From positions 1 to 50,533 of the forward strand of contig JAUQQG010000041.1 in assembly GCA_030550015.1 (NCBI GenBank): 50,533 bases of DNA, written 5' to 3'. A program made the position numbers and the translations under genes. The first letter of the stretch is position 1. Every line of letters begins with the position of its first letter. Shown in pieces: positions 8,694 to 17,808 of this stretch. The stretch is from a bacterium (lineage in GTDB: Bacteria > Sysuimicrobiota > Sysuimicrobiia > Sysuimicrobiales > Thermofontiviventaceae). The notes under the pieces were generated by a model, which searched no databases, had not been told where the DNA came from, and worked only from the letters and a program-made list of their open reading frames with translations.

Positions 8694-9449
8694 TCATCTC
8701 CGTCGGATACGGACCTCCATAGGATCTCTGCCTACGACCATCTGGATCGCTTGTGCCCAGGAAGTAGCTTCCTCCTCAGTGATGGGTTCGTGGCTGAAGC
8801 GGTAGTCATGCTTGCGGATGAACTCCCCGAGGGACCCCACAATGTTCTGGAGTACCTCTACCTGGATTTGGGCCAAGCGGCGGATCTGAGTTGCTTCTCG
8901 GGCGATGGCCACCCCCATCTGGAAGTGGGGCAAGCAGAGCCACGAGGTGGTACTGAGCCGCTCCTGAACTTCCAGATCGTTCAGGCGCTCCAGGAGGGCC
9001 GCAAGCGCAGTCTCTTCCGTACTCCGGGCAACCTCGCAGGCAGGACAGGCTCGCTTGGGGAGCAAGGCCGACCTCAGGCGTGCAGCTGATTCCCGGGCAT
9101 CCCGCCGAAAGCCCGAGATCGGAGTTCTTTCTGCGAACAACCGAAGTTCCTGGAGAAGTTCCTGCAGGAGGTGGCGGTAGACAATTGCCACACCAAACGC
9201 GTCATAAAATTGTTGGAGCGCCCAGGCATGGTGCAAACAGAATCCCCGCGAGGTCAGGAATTCCTTCCTCGCCCCGGGGTCGTTCACCCGTTCATACAGG
9301 AAACCATCGAGGAAACGCTGGGCTGCCCTGTTTGCAAGCCAGCAGATCGGACAACCCCCGAAGGAAAGAGCTTCTCGCACCTTCACAAAGATGAGATCAT
9401 CCCCGGGGATCGCCTTCTTCTGATTCGCCTGGCGTCGTGGGATGCGCAT
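8694..9449 (-). CDS. Conserved unknown protein with two CPxC/CxxH motifs (DUF6062-like)
   Basis: This 251-residue soluble protein has two repeats of the same pattern: CPIC then FCLHH in the N-terminal half, and CPAC then LCLPHF in the C-terminal half. Each repeat could bind one metal ion through three Cys and one His, or carry a redox-active CxxC. Between and after the motifs it is helical and rich in charged residues. The layout resembles the poorly described DUF6062 family, but I cannot confirm this without a profile search. The ATG follows GTGAGGA with 7-bp spacing. It is the third gene of the fluoride-riboswitch operon, 9 bp downstream of the preceding gene. No enzymatic motif is visible, so the function is unknown. 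Confidence 0.8.
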   Translation of the reverse strand: MRIPRRQANQKKAIPGDDLIFVKVREALSFGGCPICWLANRAAQRFLDGFLYERVNDPGARKEFLTSRGFCLHHAWALQQFYDAFGVAIVYRHLLQELLQELRLFAERTPISGFRRDARESAARLRSALLPKRACPACEVARSTEETALAALLERLNDLEVQERLSTTSWLCLPHFQMGVAIAREATQIRRLAQIQVEVLQNIVGSLGEFIRKHDYRFSHEPITEEEATSWAQAIQMVVGRDPMEVRIRRR

Positions 9450-9458
9450 TGCTCGTCC

Positions 9459-9836
9459 TCACCCTGATGCCTCATTCCTGACTGCCATCGCTTGAACCTG
9501 CGCGCGGAGGGAAGTAAGGATCTCTTCCAGATCCATGAGGGATCGCTTCCCCTGCTCGAGGGATGCTGTGAGGCCGGTGATGTTCATCTCCAGGGCACGG
9601 ATGCTCTCATCGGCCACATAAGCCCGGTGGCGGAGCGTGGCAAGCTCTCCGCGGGCAGCGCCAAGCGAGTGCAGGAGATCATCCTTTGGGGTCCCCGCAT
9701 GAACGGCGAATCCATATCCCAGGAGGATGCGGATGCCTTCTTCCTCTCTCCACCCCTGGGCTCGGATGACCTCGACCACTTGCCTTAATACGGCTTCATC
9801 AAGAACGAATTGTACCTCGACCACCGAATCAGCCAT
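9459..9836 (-). CDS. Small coiled-coil protein, second gene of fluoride-controlled operon
   Basis: This 125-residue protein of unknown function has an N-terminal compact domain (VVEVQFVLDEAVLRQVV, then WREEEGIRILLGYG) followed by a helical, coiled-coil C-terminal half with heptad-like Leu spacing. The N-terminal domain matches the pattern of the preceding gene product (a beta strand, a helix, then G(x)3EEG and L(L/I)xxG), so the two are probably paralogues. The ATG at 9836 overlaps the end of the upstream gene by 8 bp, showing translational coupling. A longer frame upstream exists but only reads through the overlapping gene. There is no signal peptide or membrane segment. I do not recognise a named family. 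Confidence 0.75.
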   Translation of the reverse strand: MADSVVEVQFVLDEAVLRQVVEVIRAQGWREEEGIRILLGYGFAVHAGTPKDDLLHSLGAARGELATLRHRAYVADESIRALEMNITGLTASLEQGKRSLMDLEEILTSLRAQVQAMAVRNEASG

Positions 9837-10302
9837 GGAGACTTCGCAGAAACCGGTGGATGCTTTCCCAAAACCCTTTGCGGGCGGTCGGCCCTTCTGC
9901 TCGGGGATGCGTGGAACTGGCCAGGAGCATCTGTAGTCGCCTTCTTTCCTCTTGCATGGCAAAGAGACGGCTACGAATCTCTCTGTACTCGGCGGTCATG
10001 GTGTTCGCCTGTTCAATCAGGGCATGCATTTTCTCTTCCGTCTCCAAGGTGCGCGCGCGCATCGAGAGGAGGTGAGCGACAGCTTCGCGCCACTGGAGCT
10101 CCAATCTCTTTGGATCGTGCTCAGGCGTGCCTGTAGCGGAGAGGGATTCCCATACCTTCTGATCACAAGTGTAGTGGTGGGCGCCCTCTCCGATAAGCCA
10201 GGCAAAGCCTTCTTCCACGGACTTGCCACAGTCCGTCAGCAAGGAGGTAATCTTCTCATAGTCTTCCCGGGCAAGGGTGAGGCGCACAATCTGCATCTCC
10301 AA
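9829..10302 (-). CDS. Small coiled-coil protein, first gene of fluoride-controlled operon
   Basis: This 157-residue cytoplasmic protein of unknown function begins with a compact domain (MQIVRLTLAREDYEKITSLL, then KSVEEGFAWLIGEG). A long helical region follows with coiled-coil character, rich in Glu, Arg and Leu. The TTG at 10302 is an available start, and the ATG two codons on (10296) is equally possible. GAGGG lies 8 bp before the TTG. Its leader contains the fluoride riboswitch, so it is the first gene expected to rise with fluoride. Its C-terminus overlaps the next gene by 8 bp. It shares the EEG...LLxxG pattern with that neighbour. The domain and coiled coil suggest a structural or regulatory partner rather than an enzyme. 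Confidence 0.75.
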   Translation of the reverse strand: MEMQIVRLTLAREDYEKITSLLTDCGKSVEEGFAWLIGEGAHHYTCDQKVWESLSATGTPEHDPKRLELQWREAVAHLLSMRARTLETEEKMHALIEQANTMTAEYREIRSRLFAMQEERRRLQMLLASSTHPRAEGPTARKGFWESIHRFLRSLHG

Positions 10303-10477
10303 GCAAGGTACCCTCTAATTTCGGAAGATGCTCCGGTGAAAGTCGAAAGAATTTTGTCGGATACTTCCTGAAACCCGGATTTCGCAAGTTCTGTCTGTGG
10401 TAGTGGCCACAAACCGCATACCAAGCACACCTTCGTTCATGGAGCGAACGATTTCCCTTCACCTATTGGGTGAAGCG

Positions 10478-10508
10478 AAATAAAAAGCTCCTACCACAGG
10501 TAGGAGCT
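10478..10508 (-). terminator. Intrinsic terminator of the fluoride riboswitch
   Basis: A 10-bp perfect stem, AGCTCCTACC paired with GGTAGGAGCT across a 3-nt loop, is followed on the minus strand by TTTTTATTT. Its 5' arm is shared with the aptamer's pseudoknot strand, so ligand binding and termination are mutually exclusive. This is the classic layout of a fluoride-activated switch. Confidence 0.9.
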
Positions 10509-10552
10509 ATCAGCCTGCGAATGCAGGCAGAGACGGCGAGCCCCATCGCCGT
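10499..10552 (-). ncRNA. Fluoride riboswitch aptamer (crcB motif)
   Basis: On the minus strand, stem P1 is ACGGCG/CGCCGU around the loop AUGGGGCU. P2 is GCCUGC/GCAGGC, followed by the hallmark CUGAU and then AGCUCCUACC. The P1 loop GGGGCU pairs with AGCUCC to form the conserved pseudoknot, with one G-U pair. All landmarks of the fluoride class are present in order (GGCGAUGG, CGCC, CUGAU, CUCCUAC). The pseudoknot strand is also the 5' arm of the terminator, so fluoride should switch expression on. The genes it controls are not the usual crcB or CLC-F exporters but two small coiled-coil proteins and a CPxC/CxxH protein. Confidence 0.92.
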
Positions 10553-10571
10553 TTTTGATTTCCTTGTTTGA

Positions 10572-10601
10572 AACATAGCACCTGGACACAGAAGTTGTCA
10601 A
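10572..10601 (-). promoter_or_regulatory. Sigma-70 promoter of the fluoride-riboswitch operon
   Basis: On the minus strand TTGACA (10601-10596, a perfect -35) and TATGTT (10577-10572) are spaced by 18 bp. Transcription would begin near 10565, about a dozen bases before the aptamer's P1 stem, as expected for a short riboswitch leader. Confidence 0.75.
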
Positions 10602-10731
10602 CACCTCCTGCCTCTTCCTGACCGTATGACAGTTTTACGGGGGAAGTAGACAAAGGTTCACAGGTCTCCTTAAGCTTTAAGGGTGAGTAAACCAACTTGA
10701 ATCAGAGGGGCCACGCCTCTCCTCGGTTCAA

Positions 10732-10914
10732 GTGGATATCCGCTTCCTAGCAAAGCTAGCGCATATGGTCCTCAATAGTCTTCAGGCACGGCAGATTACC
10801 ACTGAGCAGGCCAACCAACTCCTGTGGTTCTCTGTTCGTCACTTCCGCCGCCTGGCTAGGAGATACCGCAGCTACGGTGCGATAACCCTTGTTCACGGAA
10901 ATCCGTTTTTGTGA
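10732..10914 (+). pseudogene. Relic of an ISNCY-type transposase N-terminus
   Basis: A 60-codon open frame encodes the helix-turn-helix start typical of ISNCY-family transposases: QITTEQANQLLWFSVRHFRR followed by RRYRSYGAITLVHGN. Intact members continue with a conserved RGRPS-like stretch and a full catalytic domain. Here the frame ends right after LVHGN, so it is a fragment. The GTG start has no clear ribosome-binding site. It lies between the divergent fluoride operon and the IclR gene and is best read as a decayed insertion. No terminal repeats could be assigned. Confidence 0.6.
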
Positions 10915-10927
10915 AGGAGAACCCCAC

Positions 10928-10957
10928 TTGCGTCTTGAAATAAGAGAATGTATTCTC
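10928..10957 (+). promoter_or_regulatory. Promoter of the iclR-liv-hut operon with overlapping operator
   Basis: TTGCGT (10928-10933) and TATTCT (10951-10956) are separated by 17 bp. A perfect palindrome, GAGAAT-GT-ATTCTC (10944-10957), covers the -10 element and ends 13 bp before the regulator's ATG. This is the position expected for autorepression by the IclR protein. Confidence 0.6.
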
Positions 10958-10970
10958 ATAAAGAGAGAAA

Positions 10971-11786
10971 ATGACGGAGAGGAAGCAAAAATCGAAGCCT
11001 CGGAATTCGGAAGAGAGGAATTCCTCTGCATCTGTTTTGCGGACGCTAGAGCGGGCGCTCCGAACGCTCATGCTCATAGCTGAGGAGGGACGTCCCTTGA
11101 CGGCCAGGGAGGTGGCGCACCAGCTCCGAATCCCCCTGAGCACAGTGTACCGGTATCTTCTTCCGCTCACGGAGTTTGGGCTTGTTCGGCGCGTAGGCGA
11201 TGATGGTCGTTATACCGTGGGGCCAAAGGCGGTCACCTTGTGGACGGCCTTCCGTCGAAGTTTCAACCTAGCGACCCACGCACGGCCTCTCATGGAGAAG
11301 CTCTGTCGGGAGACGCAGGAGACGGTGCTTCTCACGGTCACCGTGGGGAACCGGGCCATGTGCATCGAAGCCGTGGAAAGCCCGTTGCCCATCCATTACT
11401 CCTTCCGGCCAGGCGTGGAACGACCTCTTTACGCAGGCGCATCCGCTAAGGCGTTGCTCGCGTTCTTGGAGGATTCCCAGATCGAGGAAGTCCTTGCCGA
11501 AGCGCGGGTGCAGGCCCCTCATCTGTATGCTTCCTTACCTGAGGCTATTCGCCGGATCAGGGCTGATGGATATGCGGTGAGCGAGAGTGAGGTGGACCCC
11601 GGAGCGTGTGCAGTGGGCGTCCCCATTTTCGGAGAGGGAAACGTTCTGGAAGGTGCGCTGAGCGTAGTGGCACCGGTATTTCGGACCAACGAAGATCGTT
11701 TGAAGTTCCTCGTGGAGAAGACTGTGCAGACCGCTCGCGAGATCGAACAGAATCTACGTAGTCCCTCAGGCGGAAGATATCGATAA
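10971..11786 (+). CDS. IclR-family transcriptional regulator
   Basis: This 271-residue protein has a short charged N-terminal tail, a winged helix-turn-helix (about residues 25-90: LERALRTLMLIAEEG, LTAREVAHQL, STVYRYL), and the C-terminal GAF-like IclR effector domain (PGVERPLYAGASAKALLAFL through GYAVSESEVDPGACAVGVPI). IclR proteins usually repress or activate catabolic operons in response to a small metabolite. It is the first gene of an operon with an ABC amino-acid importer, hutU and hutI, 27 bp before the binding-protein gene. Histidine, urocanate or a breakdown product is therefore the likely effector (inference). A palindrome overlaps its own -10 box. The leader is very short, with only a weak purine-rich ribosome-binding site. 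Confidence 0.92.
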   Translation: MTERKQKSKPRNSEERNSSASVLRTLERALRTLMLIAEEGRPLTAREVAHQLRIPLSTVYRYLLPLTEFGLVRRVGDDGRYTVGPKAVTLWTAFRRSFNLATHARPLMEKLCRETQETVLLTVTVGNRAMCIEAVESPLPIHYSFRPGVERPLYAGASAKALLAFLEDSQIEEVLAEARVQAPHLYASLPEAIRRIRADGYAVSESEVDPGACAVGVPIFGEGNVLEGALSVVAPVFRTNEDRLKFLVEKTVQTAREIEQNLRSPSGGRYR

Positions 11787-11813
11787 AGAAACCTAGGTGA
11801 GGAGGGGAGAGCT

Positions 11814-12965
11814 ATGAGAAAGGTACTGGCATTGTTCACTTTGGTCCTCGCCCTTGCGCTAGGGAGCCTCGGAACTGCGGGGTTTTCGCAAATGCCTCCC
11901 ATCAAAGTGGGCGTCCTAGCACCACTCTCAGGCTTCGCCGCTGCGGACGGGAAAAGTGTGCTGACCGGAATTCAGATCGCGGCAGAGGAGATCAACGCAA
12001 AAGGCGGCATCTTGGGTCGACGTGTGGAGCTGGTTACGTACGATGACCAGGCTGACCCTAAGCAGGCGGTGAGCTTCACACGCCGGCTCATCGAGCTCGA
12101 ACGGGTGGCCTTCATCATCGGGGGATCCTACAGTGGCGCTAGCCTAGCGGCCTCTCCGGTGGCCAACGAGGCCGGCGTTCTCTTTATGGCCGCCTACGCG
12201 GTCCATCCTGATATCACCCGGGCTAAACCGTTCGCTTTCCGTATGGGGCTGCTTGGGCCAGTGCAGGGGAGGGTAGGAGCCCAACTAGTGAAGGATCTGA
12301 AGCTCAAGCGGGTTGCCATACTGACCATCCAGAACGACTTCGGAAGGGCCCTCGAGGCGGGCTTCCGTGAGCATGCGAAGAAGGTCGGTCTGGAAGTTGT
12401 CTTCGCGGAAGCCTATCCTCCTGGTAACCAAAACTTTACGCCCCTTCTCACCCGATTGCGGGGTGTTGCTCCGGACGCCATCTATGCTAGCGGGTACTAT
12501 GCCGAGGCGGCCAACTTGGTGCGCCAAGCCCGTGCCCTGGGTCTCCGTGTGCCCATCATCGGGCAAGAAGGGTACGACTCTCCGAAGTTCATCGAACTGG
12601 CAGGCCCCGCAGCTGAGGGCGTCCTGCTCACCACGACCCTGGACCGCGATAGCCGCAACCCGGAGGTCCAGGGCTTCCTCAAGAAATACCGGGAGCGGGC
12701 GGGAATCCCCGCGGACATGGTAGCTGCTTCTGGGTTCTCCGCGCTCAAGGTCATGGCGCTATCCGTCGAGAAAGCCAATAGGCTGGATTCGGAGGCTGTC
12801 CGTTGGGCGCTGCGTTCTCTCACGAACCTGGAGAGCGCAGTGGGCCACATCTACTATTTCACGGAGGACGGAGACCCGGTGAAGACCGCCACGGTACAGG
12901 TGGTGCGGAACGGAGAGTTCCGCCGGTTCCGGAACTACACAGATCTCTCTCTTCTGAAGCCGTGA
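11814..12965 (+). CDS. livK: ABC transporter substrate-binding protein, branched-chain amino-acid (LivJ/LivK) type
   Basis: This 383-residue periplasmic-type binding protein has a signal peptide (residues 1-25) and a type I periplasmic-binding fold (PF13458-like: PIKVGVLAPLSGFAAADGKS, GGILGRRVELVTYDDQADP). It captures the ligand outside the membrane for the LivHMGF complex encoded by the next four genes. The ribosome-binding site GGTGAGGAGGGG is strong. Related proteins bind branched-chain amino acids, amides, urea or other small molecules. The gene sits with hutU and hutI under an IclR regulator, so histidine or urocanate is a plausible ligand here, but the binding pocket cannot be read by eye. 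Confidence 0.93.
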   Translation: MRKVLALFTLVLALALGSLGTAGFSQMPPIKVGVLAPLSGFAAADGKSVLTGIQIAAEEINAKGGILGRRVELVTYDDQADPKQAVSFTRRLIELERVAFIIGGSYSGASLAASPVANEAGVLFMAAYAVHPDITRAKPFAFRMGLLGPVQGRVGAQLVKDLKLKRVAILTIQNDFGRALEAGFREHAKKVGLEVVFAEAYPPGNQNFTPLLTRLRGVAPDAIYASGYYAEAANLVRQARALGLRVPIIGQEGYDSPKFIELAGPAAEGVLLTTTLDRDSRNPEVQGFLKKYRERAGIPADMVAASGFSALKVMALSVEKANRLDSEAVRWALRSLTNLESAVGHIYYFTEDGDPVKTATVQVVRNGEFRRFRNYTDLSLLKP

Positions 12966-12981
12966 GAGGGAGCGATAGCGG

Positions 12982-13848
12982 GTGGACTGGAGCACTCTGG
13001 CAGCACTAACCGTTGACGGGTTGGCGGTGGGATCGATCTATGCACTGACAGCGTTCGGGCTCACTCTTGTCTATGGACTTCTCCGGGTCCTACACGTGGC
13101 CCATGCGGGAGTGTACGCCGTGGGAGCCTATGGAGGATGGCTCGCCTACACGCTGACGGGAAACCTGGGAGGAACTATCGTCGTCGGAACCTTGCTGGCT
13201 GTGATCGTGGGGGTTTTCCTTGAGTGGTGGTTTTATCGCCCCCTCCAAGGGAAACCTCCCCTTGTCCCTCTGATCGGATCTATCGGGCTTTTTGTAGCTG
13301 TGGGGGACCTGCTGCGTATCCTGTTCGGCCCCTACCAGCAGAGCTTCCCCGTACTACCGCCCCGTCCAATCCTCAGCCCGCTCACACTCCCGCAGGTTGC
13401 GGTGGTGGGAAGCACGGTCCTGCTCTTCCTCTTGGTCTACGTGGTCACGAACCGGACTGCGCTGGGCCTCAGTTGGAAAGCCATCGCGCAGGACCTGGAG
13501 ATGGCAGCGGCTGTGGGGATCCCACTGCCCCGGTACACCCGGATGGCCTTTGCTTTGGCAAGCGGGCTTGCTGGAGTTGCGGGCATCTTGGTGGGTGCCT
13601 ACTATAACCAGATTTACCCTTCTATGGGGTCTGTGCCAGCCTATAAGGCTCTGGCTGTGGTAGTCCTTGGGGGACTGGGCAATCCATGGGGAACCGTGGT
13701 GGCCGGGGTCCTCCTGGGTGTCATCGAATCCATCGCCACTGCTTTCCTCGGGAACCAGTTCCCTCCGGAAGGGGTGGCCTTCCTTGCCATGATCCTGGTG
13801 CTCCTCTTCCGTCCTCAGGGACTGCTGGCCAGCCGGATTCAGGGATAG
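12982..13848 (+). CDS. livH: ABC transporter permease, LivH type
   Basis: This 288-residue integral membrane protein has about eight helices and the LivH signatures: GLAVGSIYALTAFGLTLVYG at the N-terminus, the cytoplasmic coupling segment around MAAAVGIPLPRYTRMAFALA, and the Gly-rich ALAVVVLGGLGNPWGTVVAG near the end. It forms the translocation path with LivM. It starts at GTG behind GAGAGGGAGCGATA, 16 bp after the binding-protein gene, and ends 6 bp before livM. Nothing is missing compared with the family. Substrate preference follows the binding protein and is unknown. Confidence 0.93.
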   Translation: MDWSTLAALTVDGLAVGSIYALTAFGLTLVYGLLRVLHVAHAGVYAVGAYGGWLAYTLTGNLGGTIVVGTLLAVIVGVFLEWWFYRPLQGKPPLVPLIGSIGLFVAVGDLLRILFGPYQQSFPVLPPRPILSPLTLPQVAVVGSTVLLFLLVYVVTNRTALGLSWKAIAQDLEMAAAVGIPLPRYTRMAFALASGLAGVAGILVGAYYNQIYPSMGSVPAYKALAVVVLGGLGNPWGTVVAGVLLGVIESIATAFLGNQFPPEGVAFLAMILVLLFRPQGLLASRIQG

Positions 13849-13854
13849 CGAACG

Positions 13855-14667
13855 ATGTACTCGATCACCGTTCTCAGTCTGCTCTGCATCTACGCCATCG
13901 TGGCGATTTCTCTGAACCTGGTCACGGGCCTAGCCGGCCAGGTAACGCTGGGGCACGCGGCTTTCTTCGGAATCGGTGCGTATGCGGTAGGGTTCCTGAC
14001 CACCCGGGGATTGCCCTTCTTCCTTGCCTGGCCTGTGGGGGTTTTTATAGCCGCTGGACTTGGGCTTCTACTCGGCGGTATTAGTCTCCGCCTTCGGGAG
14101 GATTTCCTAGCTATTGCCACCATCGGATTCAATTTTGTGGTGGTGGCCGCCTTCCTGTATCTTCCCTACTTCGGAGGTGCCTACGGCATCAGTGGGATCC
14201 CTAGGCCTCTAGGGAATACATGGTTCTTTCTCCTCATCCTGGTGAGCACTTTGGCAGTGATGTGGCTCCACGAGCATGTGCGGCGCTCGGACCTTGGGCT
14301 CGCCTTGATGAGTCTGCGGGAGTCCGAGCTAGCGGCGGAAACACTTGGTGTAGATGTCCGCCGGTTCAAGATAACTGCGTTCGTGCTGGGGACAGGCATC
14401 GCCGGGCTGGCCGGCGGCCTTTACGCAGGGTATATTGGAGTGATCCGCCCGGAAGATTTCGGATTTCCCCTTTCCGTCACCTTCCTCGCCATGGTGGCGG
14501 TAGGAGGAATGGGTACCCTCTGGGGCCCTGTAGCTGGAGCGTTTCTGCTTGGCGGGTTCGCCCAGGCGTTTGCTTTTGTTTACAACTACCAGCTCGTGCT
14601 CTACGGTCTGTTGCTCGCCCTCATCATGCGGTACCGGCCACAGGGGCTTCTGGGGAGGATCCTATGA
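13855..14667 (+). CDS. livM: ABC transporter permease, LivM type
   Basis: This 270-residue membrane protein has about eight or nine helices, with the LivM hallmarks NLVTGLAGQVTLGHAAFFGI near the start and AETLGVDVRRFKITAFVLG before the conserved Gly-rich loop AVGGMGTLWGPVAG. It is shorter than E. coli LivM but normal for three-gene permease sets in other phyla. Its TGA overlaps the livG ATG (ATGA), so the permease and ATPase are translationally coupled. It pairs with LivH to form the channel. Confidence 0.93.
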   Translation: MYSITVLSLLCIYAIVAISLNLVTGLAGQVTLGHAAFFGIGAYAVGFLTTRGLPFFLAWPVGVFIAAGLGLLLGGISLRLREDFLAIATIGFNFVVVAAFLYLPYFGGAYGISGIPRPLGNTWFFLLILVSTLAVMWLHEHVRRSDLGLALMSLRESELAAETLGVDVRRFKITAFVLGTGIAGLAGGLYAGYIGVIRPEDFGFPLSVTFLAMVAVGGMGTLWGPVAGAFLLGGFAQAFAFVYNYQLVLYGLLLALIMRYRPQGLLGRIL

Positions 14668-15410
14668 CCGTCCTCGAGGTTCGTAATCTGTCGAAGCGCT
14701 TCGGTGGAGTGTTCGCGGTGACGGATGTTCATCTCCAGGTTCAAGAAGGGGAGCTGTTGGGGCTTTTTGGACCGAATGGAGCTGGAAAAACGACTCTCTT
14801 CAACCTGATCTCTGGCACCCTGAAGCCAGATAGCGGAGAGATCTTCTTCTTTGGGGAGAAGATTACTCATCTACCGCCTCATGTTCGTGCCAGGAAAGGG
14901 ATCGCCCGCACATTCCAGATCGTGCAGCCCTTCGGCGAGCTGACTGTGCTGGACAACGTATTGGTGCCTCTCGCTCAGCAGGAGCTTACCCGGTTGCTCC
15001 CTCTGCGTCCTTATGACAGCCTGGCTCGTCGAAAACAGGCCATGGAGATTCTTGAGCTGGTGGGACTCGCCGCGTGGGCGCACGAACGTGCCAGGAACCT
15101 TCCCCTTGGGTTACTCAAGCTGCTCGAGGTCGCCCGAAGTCTTGCCCTGCAGCCAAAACTCCTTTTACTGGACGAACCTCTCGCCGGACTACACCTGCAG
15201 GAATCCGAACAGCTCTTGGATGTGCTTCTATCCCTGCGCGGGCAAGTCACCATGGTGCTGGTTGAGCACAATGTACGCATGGCGTTACCGGTCTGCGATC
15301 GTGCCGTCGTGATGGATGCAGGACGGGTAATCGCGGAGGGAAATCCGGAGCAAGTTCGGAGGGATCCGCAGGTGATTCAAGCCTATCTGGGAGAGAGGGA
15401 GGATGCTTGA
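14664..15410 (+). CDS. livG: ABC transporter ATP-binding protein, LivG type
   Basis: This is a 248-residue ATPase. Walker A is GPNGAGKTT and Walker B is LLLLDEPLAGL, with the LivG-specific feature of a long Q-loop region (GIARTFQIVQPFGELTVLDN). The ABC signature is unusual: LPLGLLKLLEVAR where LivG normally reads close to LSYGxQRxLEIAR, so only the Gly of the SxG core is kept. The ATG at 14664 overlaps the livM stop. A longer upstream frame only overlaps livM and is not used. It ends inside the start of livF (8-bp overlap). It should hydrolyse ATP together with LivF. Confidence 0.93.
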   Translation: MTVLEVRNLSKRFGGVFAVTDVHLQVQEGELLGLFGPNGAGKTTLFNLISGTLKPDSGEIFFFGEKITHLPPHVRARKGIARTFQIVQPFGELTVLDNVLVPLAQQELTRLLPLRPYDSLARRKQAMEILELVGLAAWAHERARNLPLGLLKLLEVARSLALQPKLLLLDEPLAGLHLQESEQLLDVLLSLRGQVTMVLVEHNVRMALPVCDRAVVMDAGRVIAEGNPEQVRRDPQVIQAYLGEREDA

Positions 15411-16113
15411 GGTCGAAGGGATCACCGTGTACTACGGGAGGGCCCTAGCGGTGGACAACGTTAGCCTCCGGGTAGCGGAAGGCGCGTGGGTGGCCTTGCT
15501 CGGCCCCAATGGGGCTGGCAAAACTACGCTCCTTAAGGCAATCCTCGGACTGGTCCCGCACCGGGGCTCTGTGCGCTTCCTCGGGGAGGAGCTCTCCAGC
15601 CTGCCCGCTTGGGAGCGGGCTCAGAGGGGGCTAGGGTACGCGCCGGAGGGGCGGCGGATCTTTCCCAGGCTCACCGTCCGGGAGAACCTGCTGTTAGGAG
15701 GCTACCGACTTCCCGACGAGGAGAAACGTAAGGCTCTGGAGGAAGTCTATGCCCTGTTTCCGCGGCTGGCGGAACGCGACCAACAACCTGCGGGAACCCT
15801 TTCTGGAGGAGAACAACAGATGCTCTCCCTGGGACGGGCCCTTATGTGCAGGCCGAAACTTCTGCTCCTTGATGAGGCCTCCTTGGGCCTGATGCCCAAG
15901 GTGGTGCGCGAATTTTTCCAGGTGCTCTCTAGAGTACACCAAGTAGGGCTTTCCATCCTCATGGTGGAGCAGAACACTCGGTTGGCTTTGCAGTACGCCG
16001 AGCATGCTTACATCATGGAGGCGGGTCGGATCGTCCTTGCGGGAAGCTCCGCAGAGGTGGCACGTCACCCGAGGTTGGTGGAGAGTTACGGGCTCCGTGT
16101 CACAGTGGAATGA
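15403..16113 (+). CDS. livF: ABC transporter ATP-binding protein, LivF type
   Basis: This 236-residue ATPase has Walker A GPNGAGKTT, signature LSGGEQQMLSLGRAL and Walker B LLLLDEASLGL. The usual Walker B glutamate is kept, but the common EPS is EAS. The RGLGYAPEGRRIFPRLTV block is typical of LivF. The ATG overlaps the livG stop by 8 bp, so the five transporter genes are one translational unit. The hutU gene follows after 30 bp. Confidence 0.93.
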   Translation: MLEVEGITVYYGRALAVDNVSLRVAEGAWVALLGPNGAGKTTLLKAILGLVPHRGSVRFLGEELSSLPAWERAQRGLGYAPEGRRIFPRLTVRENLLLGGYRLPDEEKRKALEEVYALFPRLAERDQQPAGTLSGGEQQMLSLGRALMCRPKLLLLDEASLGLMPKVVREFFQVLSRVHQVGLSILMVEQNTRLALQYAEHAYIMEAGRIVLAGSSAEVARHPRLVESYGLRVTVE

Positions 16114-16143
16114 CGAGAGGGGAATGGGGGAGGTGAGGTGTCG

Positions 16144-17804
<1,661 letters not shown>

Positions 17805-17808
<4 letters not shown>

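Noticed and set aside
10315-10440. 41-codon open frame between the fluoride terminator and the first operon gene (minus strand)
   Set aside because: No ribosome-binding site at usable distance and no recognisable composition. It could be part of the untranslated leader. Kept only as a possible small protein.
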